In this document: positions 50,576 through 59,017 of the stretch, piece by piece | Layout of the letters: the number at the start of each line of letters is the position of its first letter | Position numbering within the stretch: the stretch's first letter is position 1 | Source of the DNA: an uncultured Clostridia bacterium | GTDB lineage: Bacteria; Bacillota; Clostridia; UBA1381 | Assembly (NCBI GenBank): GCA_934489015.1 | Contig: CAKSSN010000005.1 | Coordinates: forward strand, 81,476 to 145,475 | Length of the DNA stretch: 64,000 nt | Direction of reading: 5' to 3' | Position numbers and translations under genes: made by a program | Notes under the pieces: model-generated | Database searches by the model: none | What the model was told of the DNA's origin: nothing | Seen by the model: the letters and a program-made list of their open reading frames with translations, nothing else

Positions 50576-53425
50576 ATGAAAATAAAGCAATTTTTTAAAG
50601 CGGCTTCGGCTATAACAGCATTGTCGCTGGTGATAGGTATGTTTCCCGTGTTTGCGGAGAATAACGACAAGGTGTATTCATATGATTTTGAAAACGATTT
50701 GAGCTTGCAGCTTTCCGACGGCGGAGCAAAAGGCGAAATAGTGCAGGGCTTCGGAGGAAATGAAACAAATGTTTTAAAAATAGAGAAAACGTCAACCGAA
50801 AGCACGGCTGCAAAAAATCGTGTGCAGCTTTATCCGCTCGGTGAAGAAATAGATGTTCCGGGCGGAAATAAATACTTTTTTGTTAAATTTAAAATTTATA
50901 CGGACGGATCCGGCTTTGACTCCGTTGCGGTTTCAAACGGAACTGCCGCCGCGCTTTGCGATGCAATCACGGTAGGCGGCGAGGGAGGACTTAAAGACAA
51001 CAGCTGGAACGATGTTGAAATAAGATTTAATATTTCAAAGCAGCGCACTCAGGTGCCGCTTGCTTATTATACGACTGTATCGGACGTGTTTATAAACGGC
51101 GAAAAAACAGTTTCGGGCAGAGAAAAAACCGTATCGCAGAGAGCAAATCTTAACGACTGCTTTGATGTCAGACTTTTGCTCAGGAGCGAGCTGTCGAGCA
51201 CCTTCACCGTATACGTGGATGATTTGTCGCTTAAAACGGATGAAGCAAGCGAGCCGATTTTGCTCGATACGGCAAAATGCATGGTTGACGGCAAAACGGT
51301 AATTGTAGATGAAAATACCGCCGCCGGCGAGCTTTTATGCTCTGACGGCTGCACGCTTTCGGCATACAGAGGCGAAGAAGCCTTGTATTCGGACGATATT
51401 CTCCTTTCGGGAGATACCGTTTCAGTCGAAAACGCAATCGGCGTAAGCAATATATACATGGTTAAAATAAAGGGCGAGGACTTAAAGCCAAAGGTAATAT
51501 GCTCATATGATTTTGAGGACGGAGCAGCGGGAGCTTTCGGTGCGGACGGCGCGGAGGTAACCCCTGAGGAAAATAAGAACGATACAAAATACGCGGCAAA
51601 AATAGAAAAAAGCTCCGAAAATGCGCTTATGTTTAAGCTTTGCGAGGGAGCGGACTTTTACGGCGCAGATAATAAGCCGAGATATTTTGTTTTAAATTTC
51701 AGAATATATTCGGAAAATGAAATACGCACGGCGGCTGTAAGCGATTTTTCGGAAAATTTTGCAGGCGGAGCGCAGACGGGTCTCAAAAGCGGCGAGTGGA
51801 ACACGGTTACATACGCTTTCCATGCAGACGGCGCGCTAAAATATGAAGCATATGTAAATAAGCAAAAGGCGGCGGAGGGCAGCGTTTCTGACTTTTCGGT
51901 TTCGGACGGAGATATCGCGCTTTTGCTCGATTTTGACGGAGAAGCTTATATAGATGATGTATCTCTTTCATCCTACGGAGAAAATCCGGTATGTGTGCCG
52001 AGCGTGGAGCAGGGCGATTTCTACAGCGTGACGGATAACAAAATATTGCTGCGCTCGATAGCGTCGGCGGATATGCTTAAAACGCTGAATGCGCAGAGCA
52101 TAACGGTTTATTCGGACTCTTTAAAAAGCACAGAGCTGTCTTTGGATTATCCCCTTTCATCGGGAAACGTTATTGTGCTTTCGGGTGAATATGCGGCGGC
52201 GGAGTATAAGGTGACGGCCGATCCCGATACGCTTTATTTCAGAGATTTTGAGGATAATTTGTCGGTTACGTTTACAAACGCAACTGTGGCAGTCCCGTCA
52301 CAAATTGTTTCGGGAATAGGCGGCAAGGACGAGGGCGACAGATGTCTTGAAATTCATGCAAACGAAAAGGGCGGCGGAAGTGATCCGAGTTGTAAGGCGG
52401 CATTAATCGGCAAGACGGACGCCGGGAAAGAATATTACAGAGTTGATTTTAATATTTTGCCGAATGACGAAAAATTCACGTCCGTTTCGCTTGCAGGCGG
52501 CTGGACAACGCGCATGACTCCGTATGTCAGCGTCAGCGAAAGCGGACTTGTAAGGGATAAATGGAATAGTGTTACATTTATATTCAGAGTCGGAAAAATG
52601 TATCTTGACGGCTCAAGATACAGGCTCGATATAACAAGCGATATATACGTAAACGGAAAAGTTTATGCAAAGGGCGAGAAAATACAGACGTACCCGTTGG
52701 ATCCGTCCAAAAACGAAGCTGTTTTCCCGATTTTTCTGCGGCTTAACAGCTCCGATTCCGAAAACGAATACATAACATATGTTGACGATATTTCGGTTTC
52801 ATCTCCGTCGGCAGAGGCGGTATTTAATATATCCGCCGAAAAAATAGCTGTAAACGGCGGCAGAGCGGTTGTAATGCCGAATACTGTTTTTAAGCTTTCG
52901 TCAAACTATCCGATAAAGTCGTATGCGAACGTTTTGCTAAACGGCGAGAGCGTTTCGGACGAGCTGATTGAAAAGGGCGCAGCCTTTATGAATATAAGCC
53001 TTGAAAATTTAAACTGCGGCGAGGTTTATATGCTGTCGTGCGGCGAAAGCGGCGCGGTTGACTGCTACGGCAGAAGCATATCATTTGTGCCGACCGCCTT
53101 TGAAACGGCGGCAAGGGTTTTGTCGGACAGCTTTTCTTTTGACAAGTCAAAGCTTTCGCAGGGAAGCGTTACGGCGCGTGCGGCAAGACTTCAAAGCATG
53201 ACCGGAAAGGACGAGAGCGTTTCGCTTATAATGGTTTTAAGCAAGGATAAAAAAATAATTAAAACGGAGATTAAAAATTACACCGTCGGGAGCATACTTT
53301 CATCCGCTGAGTGTTCTATGGATATTCCCGACACTTCGGACGGTGAATATGAGCTCAGGTGCTTTCTCTGGAGCGGTCTTGAGGATAAGATAAGCTACAG
53401 AGGCTTTATAAAAATTGCCGAATAG
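50576..53425 (+). CDS. Secreted protein with three copies of the same novel sandwich-like module
   Basis: 949 residues from ATG 50576, with ACGGAGA upstream. Signal peptide about 1-27 (GMFPVFA). Three copies of the ~200-residue module: VYSYDFEND to YVDDLSL, VICSYDFED to YIDDVSL, and YFRDFEDN to YVDDISV, with WNDVEIRF, WNTVTYAF and WNSVTFIF at equivalent places; the middle copy lacks the SDIYVNG element. Between copies lie short beta-rich linkers (VDGKTVIVDENT). The end (SLIMVLSKDKKIIKTE, DTSDGEYELRCFLWS) is an Ig-like module. Function unknown; inferred cell-surface glycan binding or scaffolding. It lies 27 bp before the next GH99-like gene. Confidence 0.72.
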   Translation: MKIKQFFKAASAITALSLVIGMFPVFAENNDKVYSYDFENDLSLQLSDGGAKGEIVQGFGGNETNVLKIEKTSTESTAAKNRVQLYPLGEEIDVPGGNKYFFVKFKIYTDGSGFDSVAVSNGTAAALCDAITVGGEGGLKDNSWNDVEIRFNISKQRTQVPLAYYTTVSDVFINGEKTVSGREKTVSQRANLNDCFDVRLLLRSELSSTFTVYVDDLSLKTDEASEPILLDTAKCMVDGKTVIVDENTAAGELLCSDGCTLSAYRGEEALYSDDILLSGDTVSVENAIGVSNIYMVKIKGEDLKPKVICSYDFEDGAAGAFGADGAEVTPEENKNDTKYAAKIEKSSENALMFKLCEGADFYGADNKPRYFVLNFRIYSENEIRTAAVSDFSENFAGGAQTGLKSGEWNTVTYAFHADGALKYEAYVNKQKAAEGSVSDFSVSDGDIALLLDFDGEAYIDDVSLSSYGENPVCVPSVEQGDFYSVTDNKILLRSIASADMLKTLNAQSITVYSDSLKSTELSLDYPLSSGNVIVLSGEYAAAEYKVTADPDTLYFRDFEDNLSVTFTNATVAVPSQIVSGIGGKDEGDRCLEIHANEKGGGSDPSCKAALIGKTDAGKEYYRVDFNILPNDEKFTSVSLAGGWTTRMTPYVSVSESGLVRDKWNSVTFIFRVGKMYLDGSRYRLDITSDIYVNGKVYAKGEKIQTYPLDPSKNEAVFPIFLRLNSSDSENEYITYVDDISVSSPSAEAVFNISAEKIAVNGGRAVVMPNTVFKLSSNYPIKSYANVLLNGESVSDELIEKGAAFMNISLENLNCGEVYMLSCGESGAVDCYGRSISFVPTAFETAARVLSDSFSFDKSKLSQGSVTARAARLQSMTGKDESVSLIMVLSKDKKIIKTEIKNYTVGSILSSAECSMDIPDTSDGEYELRCFLWSGLEDKISYRGFIKIAE

Positions 53426-53451
53426 CCTTTTTGGCGGATAAGGAGCGATAT

Positions 53452-56400
53452 ATGAAAAAAATAATAGCCTTAATCCTTTCGGGAATACTTTTCCCTTGGA
53501 TTCCGTCAGCGCTTGCATCCGAAAATGCGACCTATGATTTTTCCGATTACGAAATTTCGGACGGCGAGGTATACTCATATGACTTTGAAAAAACAGGCAG
53601 CGCAAATGCGTGGAGAGAGTCGACGGCAAATTCAACGTCTGTCAGATGGTGCGCGTTCAGCGGAGCCGAGATAAGCCAAAAAATCGGAGGAATAGGGGAA
53701 AACAGCTCAAATGCTGCGGATGTTAAAAAAACGGACGCTTCAAGCGCGCATATGTATTTTAACGTTCTCGGAAGCAACATAAGATATAAAAGCTATTCGG
53801 ACGCGGCGAGATATTTTAAGTTTAACTTTAAAATATACACCTCCGGCGAGGGAGTCGAATATGCGGCTCCGTGCGGAACGTGGCAGGACGCTTGGGCGCC
53901 GGGCGTGTCGGTTAAGGGAAGCGTGCCGACTCTAAGCTATATAGAGGCAGGGAACAAGCCTATAGCGTGTCTTGAAAAAAACGAGTGGAATGATGTTACA
54001 TATATCATAAGGCTCGATAACAAGCACAAAACAGGAAATTATATTTATTTTGATACGTATTCGGATATATATGTAAACGGTGTGCAGGTCGCGGAAAACA
54101 GGAAATATACGAATGCGAGAAGCATAACGGCCGGCATGACGGACGACGATCATGTTAAATTCGACTTTTTGATAAAGGCGGCGGCAGGGCAGAATTTTAC
54201 CGCATATATTGATGATTTGTCGCTTAGGGTTTACAGCAAAAATGTTTTAAAGGAAACCCAAAAGCCGCAAAGTCAAAAATGGGAAGCGGGCGGCGAGCAG
54301 GCATATTATCTTGCCGATGAGGATTTTACGCTTACAAAGGGCGGAACAAATACTTCTGACGGCAAACTCGATATAGACCTGTATTCCTGGAAGCTTTTAA
54401 GCGGCGGCGGATTTTTGCAAAACTATGATACGGCAAATTACGTGCCTATGCGCCTTAACGATACCGAAAGCGACAATCATCTGACGCTTAAAAAGGATTT
54501 TGAAAAGCAATACACCTCAATTCTGACAATAGAGTACAGATTTTTATATAATAATCTGCAAAGCGGCGGCACATCGGGCGGCGTTTCGCTTTGCGGCGGA
54601 GATGACGAGGCGATCAGCATTTATGATAAGGACAAAATGCTGTGGTGCGGCAGGCAAAATCTTAATATTGCTCTTTCCGAAAATACTGAATACGGCGTAA
54701 GGCTTGAAGCGGATATGGCTTCGGGACTTGCCGAAATTTATATAGGCGGAAAAAGAGCGGCGGAAAATATTAAAATAACGGCGGATTTTGTAGATAATAT
54801 CCGCGCGTGGACAACCGACAGCTTTGTTGGCAAAATGATGTTTTGCCCTGTCAGAATAACGCGCGGCTATGCGGTATATGAGGATTTTGTTGCATACAGC
54901 GAAAATCAGGCACTCGGCAGCGGCTACTGGACGGCGGACGGAGAGCTTAAAGCGGAAAAGCTTTTAAGCCACACGCCGTGGGATATGTATGCGCTTAAAA
55001 TGGGAAACGGCGCGCTGCTTCAAAAGAGGGTCGAATGCAGCGGAGATGAATTTCTGCTTTCGTATAATTTGTTTTCCGGGTCGGATATAAATGATTTTGA
55101 AATGAGCGGCTTTGGCATGAGGAGCTTTATAAGCGGCGGAAAATATTATATAAGTCTGCCCGGCGGCGACAGGCTGATAAAGCAACTTGACAAAAATGTG
55201 TGGAATTTGGTTAAGGTTAAATTAAATCTTAAAAACAGTACATTGTCTGTTTATATTAACGGGAAAGAGCTTTGCGGCGATGCCGATTTTAAGGGCGACC
55301 CGACAGAGCCCTTATGCTTCAGGGCAGGCGAAAATTCATCGCCTGTGTATATTGACGATATAATGCTTTACGCTTCGCCGATTGCGGATGAATATTATCC
55401 GTCCGAGCCGACAGCTCAAAAAACCGACAGCGCGCTTGTCGGCGTTCAGACGTGTGACCTGTGGCGCGAGGGTAAGCATTACGGCTGGAGTTCAGTAAAC
55501 AAATATCCGAGCAGAAAGCCGTATATGGGCTATTATGATGACGGAAGCGTTGAGGCTAAGGACTGGGAAATAAAATACATGGCTGAAAACGGTATAGATT
55601 TTGCTATGTATACATGGTTTGCGCCGAACGGAGTAAACGGCGGCGCGATAAAGGAGTCGCGCTTTTCGGGCAAATCCTTTGAGGCGTATTTTAATGCGCG
55701 GTACAAGGACAAAGTAAAGCTTGCGGTTATGTGGGAAAACAGCGGATACAGATCCTACAGAAGCACCAATGAGGAAAAATACGCGCAGTGCCTTGAGCAT
55801 TTTGAAAATGTTCTTGTGCCGTACTGGACGGAATATTACTTTTCCGACCCCGATTATTTAAAAGCGGACGGAAAGCTTGTTTTCAGCATTTATAAGCTCG
55901 ACAGCCTTGTTTCATCTTTCGGGAGCGAAAACGCAAAGGCGGCGGTCAGCTTTTTAAGGAAATATGTCAAGAAAAAAACAGGTCTTGATATGTATATTTT
56001 AGGCTGCACGTCAAGCGAAACCCGTCAGAGTCATGATAAGGGCTGGGCAAGCTTTGATAATATGAAGGATTATAAAGCGTTCGGCTTTGACGGAGTTTAT
56101 CCATACAGCTATTCGGCAGGGCAGACGACCTTTGGCAGACAGTATAATAAAATTATGGCTCTTGAAGCGAACGAAACGGAGCTTTCGGACGCTCCGAGAA
56201 GTATTCCGACCGTTTCAATGGGGCGCGACCCCGAAGCGTGGACGGGAGATAAAGGCTCGTTTTTAACGCCTAAGGCTTTTGAAAAGCTTTTGAGTGATGT
56301 CAAGGCAAATTATCTCGGCGGAGAAAGCGGGATAGATAATATGATTATGCTCGATAACTGGAACGAATACGGCGAGGGGCATTTTATCGCGCCGACAGGT

Positions 56401-57309
56401 ATTGCCGGGTTTGGCTATCTTGAGGCGATAGCAAGGGTATTCGGTGCGGCGGAGCATATAAACGAAAAGCCGCCGTATCCGCAGCGCTTTTGTCATTTAT
56501 ACAGCGAGGAGAGCGCTTCTTCGGATAAGGACAATCTGCTTTTCAGAGATGAGTTTAAAACTGTTGCAAGATGGGATTTCAATTCGTCTGTCGATGGCTG
56601 GACAGGCTCAAATCTGCTTGGTACATTGAGCTCAAGCGGCGGTGCGCTTGTCGGCAAATCGCCATATTTCAGCAGCGATCCGCAGATATATTCTCCGTCG
56701 CTTAATATAATCCTTGACGGCACGGAGGTTGTTCACGTAAGGTTTAGTAACGCTTCTTCAAATGCAACAACGGAGATGTTTTTCAAAATGGAAAATTCGT
56801 CCTTTTCTCAGTCGCAGAGTGTTCAGGTATATTGTCTGCCGACAAAAATGCAAAGCGGAGAATTTGTTGATGTTTATTTTGATATGAGCGCCGATGTAAA
56901 CGGCTCACTGCCGTGCAGCGCGTGGAAAGAGGGTGAAAAGCTCACGCAGCTTAGAATAGACCCGTCGCGCGCGTCGGGCGGCACGTTTGAATATGATTTT
57001 ATAGAAATTTTGAGATCCGCCGAAAGCAAACAGGATTTCTCGGCGAGAGTGAATATAGGAAGCGATTTGGGCGGAGCTGCTTTTAAAATAGAAAGTCCTG
57101 ATGAAAGACGCGGATATATCGCGTGGCTTGCGGAATATGACGGAGATGGTCTTGTAAATGTCGCGGCAGTGCAGGCAACGGCCGAAGTCGGAAGCACGGA
57201 ATTTTCACTTCCGTATACATTTAAAAGCGGCAGAAAATATAAGGCAGGGCTTTGGGATAAAGATCTGTCGCCGCTTATAAGTCCGGCGGCGGAATACCTT
57301 GTTAATTAG
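53452..57309 (+). CDS. Second giant secreted GH99/WbsX-like protein
   Basis: 1285 residues from ATG 53452 with AAGGAG 8 bases upstream; signal peptide about 1-22 (IPSALAS). Residues ~36-260 are one copy of the repeated sandwich module (VYSYDFEK, WNDVTYII, SDIYVNG, YIDDLSL). Two laminin-G-like regions follow (about 280-655). The GH99/WbsX-like domain (about 661-1016) begins LVGVQTCDLWREGKHYGW and shows DWEIKYMAENGIDFAMYTWF, LAVMWENSG, PYWTEYYF, and NWNEYGEGHF. Then a module with LRIDP (about 1040-1185) and an Ig-like end (YKAGLWDKDLSPL). The same core as the gene at 44516 but different flanking domains, so it is a paralogue with other targeting. Confidence 0.8.
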   Translation: MKKIIALILSGILFPWIPSALASENATYDFSDYEISDGEVYSYDFEKTGSANAWRESTANSTSVRWCAFSGAEISQKIGGIGENSSNAADVKKTDASSAHMYFNVLGSNIRYKSYSDAARYFKFNFKIYTSGEGVEYAAPCGTWQDAWAPGVSVKGSVPTLSYIEAGNKPIACLEKNEWNDVTYIIRLDNKHKTGNYIYFDTYSDIYVNGVQVAENRKYTNARSITAGMTDDDHVKFDFLIKAAAGQNFTAYIDDLSLRVYSKNVLKETQKPQSQKWEAGGEQAYYLADEDFTLTKGGTNTSDGKLDIDLYSWKLLSGGGFLQNYDTANYVPMRLNDTESDNHLTLKKDFEKQYTSILTIEYRFLYNNLQSGGTSGGVSLCGGDDEAISIYDKDKMLWCGRQNLNIALSENTEYGVRLEADMASGLAEIYIGGKRAAENIKITADFVDNIRAWTTDSFVGKMMFCPVRITRGYAVYEDFVAYSENQALGSGYWTADGELKAEKLLSHTPWDMYALKMGNGALLQKRVECSGDEFLLSYNLFSGSDINDFEMSGFGMRSFISGGKYYISLPGGDRLIKQLDKNVWNLVKVKLNLKNSTLSVYINGKELCGDADFKGDPTEPLCFRAGENSSPVYIDDIMLYASPIADEYYPSEPTAQKTDSALVGVQTCDLWREGKHYGWSSVNKYPSRKPYMGYYDDGSVEAKDWEIKYMAENGIDFAMYTWFAPNGVNGGAIKESRFSGKSFEAYFNARYKDKVKLAVMWENSGYRSYRSTNEEKYAQCLEHFENVLVPYWTEYYFSDPDYLKADGKLVFSIYKLDSLVSSFGSENAKAAVSFLRKYVKKKTGLDMYILGCTSSETRQSHDKGWASFDNMKDYKAFGFDGVYPYSYSAGQTTFGRQYNKIMALEANETELSDAPRSIPTVSMGRDPEAWTGDKGSFLTPKAFEKLLSDVKANYLGGESGIDNMIMLDNWNEYGEGHFIAPTGIAGFGYLEAIARVFGAAEHINEKPPYPQRFCHLYSEESASSDKDNLLFRDEFKTVARWDFNSSVDGWTGSNLLGTLSSSGGALVGKSPYFSSDPQIYSPSLNIILDGTEVVHVRFSNASSNATTEMFFKMENSSFSQSQSVQVYCLPTKMQSGEFVDVYFDMSADVNGSLPCSAWKEGEKLTQLRIDPSRASGGTFEYDFIEILRSAESKQDFSARVNIGSDLGGAAFKIESPDERRGYIAWLAEYDGDGLVNVAAVQATAEVGSTEFSLPYTFKSGRKYKAGLWDKDLSPLISPAAEYLVN

Positions 57310-57356
57310 CGGAACATAAAACGCGGATTTTAAATTTTGTGAAAGGATTTACAGTG

Positions 57357-58970
57357 ATGAAAAAGATTTTGACATTTATGCTTGTCACAGCGGCTTTTCT
57401 TGCGGCAGCGCAGTGCTATGCGCAGACGGTTGAAATAAAGGCGGAAGGAGCGCAGGGAAACGCCGGACAGGGATATACGCTTGCGGTCTACTCGGCGGAC
57501 GGAAGCCTTGTGTGCATTGACGAGGCGGAACTTTCGGAGAGCAGAGAGCTTAAATTCACGTTTGACTTTGTCGAAAAAAGCGGAAAATACAATTATTTTA
57601 TAACGTCAAACGCAGGCAGCTTTTCGGAAAGCGGAATACTTATGTATACCGATGAAGGTGAGCTCGAAAGCGCGCTTTCGGAGCTTAAAAAGGCGGCGCA
57701 AAGCAGCGAAAATGCGGGTGAGGCTGTAAGAGCGTGCTTTGAGGAGTATTCAAACATATTTTTGTTTGACGACGGCTTTGAGATAAACGAGAGTATTTTA
57801 AAGCTTGTTTCGGGCAGACTGTATTCATCTTTGGCGGAGGATATAAAAAAGGCGTTTGATGAGGGCGAGGTAAGCCTTGATAAGCTAAGGAGCATTTACA
57901 GAGCGGATATGCTGCTTTGGGCTGCGGAAAAAGGCTCGGCAGAGCTTATTGCCGAAATTGATTTAAAATACGCCGATTATCTCGGAGGCAGGCCGCCGGC
58001 TGTTGATGAGGTTTACAAAACGCTTGAAAACGCGGCAAGGCTTAACGCGGCGGAGATTGAAAAGGGCAGCTACAAAAGCGCCGCCGAATATATCGCCGCG
58101 CATAGCGGAGCGGTTGCAATTGCGGCAATTAACGCTTCTTCTTCATATCTTACAGTCGGAGAAATTGCCGATAAGCTAAACAGCGCGGCAGGTCTTGATT
58201 TTCCGTCGCTTAACAAATCCGACAGGGCAGAGGTTTTAAGCGCGGTTACGAAAAAAAGACCGTTTTCGTCTGTTGATGAGTTTAAATCGGCGGTCAGCGC
58301 GGCTGTAAAATTGCTCGGCAGCACATCATTGGATAAGCCGGGATATTCAACCGGCGGCGGTGGCGGTGGCGGCGGCTCACGCTATACACCGTCCGTTTCA
58401 CCCTCAAACGGGAACAATTCCTCGTCAGAAACGGAAAACAAAGTGTTTTCGGATATTGACAGCGTTTCATGGGCAAAGGAAGCTATCGAGGGACTTTTTG
58501 AAAGAGGAATTATAAACGGCAGGGAAAAAGGAATATTTGCACCGTCAGACAGCGTTACGCGCGAGGAATTTGTAAAAATCCTTGTGATTGCGTTTAATAT
58601 ATCTTCGGATAACAAGGTAAGCTTTGACGATGTTGCGCCCGACGCGTGGTATGCGCCTTTTGTAAGCGCTGCGGCAGGCAGCAACGTGGTAAGCGGCATC
58701 GGCGGCGGCATGTTCGGTGCGGGCAGAAGCATAACAAGGCAGGACGCGTGCGTTATGCTTTCAAGAGCGGCAGGCTATATATCTGACGGCGAAGTAAAAA
58801 CGAGCAGCTTTACCGACAGCGCCGTTATATCGGACTATGCAAAAGAGGCTGTTGGCCAATTGGCTTCAAAGGGAATTGTAAACGGAATGACGGACGGCAG
58901 CTTTATGCCGAAGAAAACAATAACGAGAGCCGAAACGGCTGTAATGATTTACAAAAGCCTTGCAAATTAA
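57357..58970 (+). CDS. Secreted SLH-domain protein
   Basis: 537 residues from ATG 57357, 9 bases after AAAGGA. Signal peptide about 1-22 (AAAQCYAQ). A beta-rich start (VEIKAEGAQGNAGQGY) is followed by a helical region (about 95-320), a glycine run with Ser/Pro-rich linker (near 335-360), and three SLH domains (about 365-537): VFSDIDSVSWAKEAIEGLFERG (split), FDDVAPDAWYAPFVSAA, and FTDSAVISDYAKEAVGQLASKG. SLH domains hold proteins on secondary wall polymers, so it is a surface-anchored member of the locus. It could tether the unanchored giant proteins. No catalytic motif seen. Confidence 0.85.
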   Translation: MKKILTFMLVTAAFLAAAQCYAQTVEIKAEGAQGNAGQGYTLAVYSADGSLVCIDEAELSESRELKFTFDFVEKSGKYNYFITSNAGSFSESGILMYTDEGELESALSELKKAAQSSENAGEAVRACFEEYSNIFLFDDGFEINESILKLVSGRLYSSLAEDIKKAFDEGEVSLDKLRSIYRADMLLWAAEKGSAELIAEIDLKYADYLGGRPPAVDEVYKTLENAARLNAAEIEKGSYKSAAEYIAAHSGAVAIAAINASSSYLTVGEIADKLNSAAGLDFPSLNKSDRAEVLSAVTKKRPFSSVDEFKSAVSAAVKLLGSTSLDKPGYSTGGGGGGGGSRYTPSVSPSNGNNSSSETENKVFSDIDSVSWAKEAIEGLFERGIINGREKGIFAPSDSVTREEFVKILVIAFNISSDNKVSFDDVAPDAWYAPFVSAAAGSNVVSGIGGGMFGAGRSITRQDACVMLSRAAGYISDGEVKTSSFTDSAVISDYAKEAVGQLASKGIVNGMTDGSFMPKKTITRAETAVMIYKSLAN

Positions 58971-59017
58971 GCAGCTTTTGTATGTGCATTCGGCACAGAA
59001 AGGACTGATTATTTAAT

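Noticed and set aside
57348..57354. A further TTTACAG operator before the SLH gene
   Set aside because: It is a single copy within the RBS-to-start interval with no promoter or second repeat at 20 bp.
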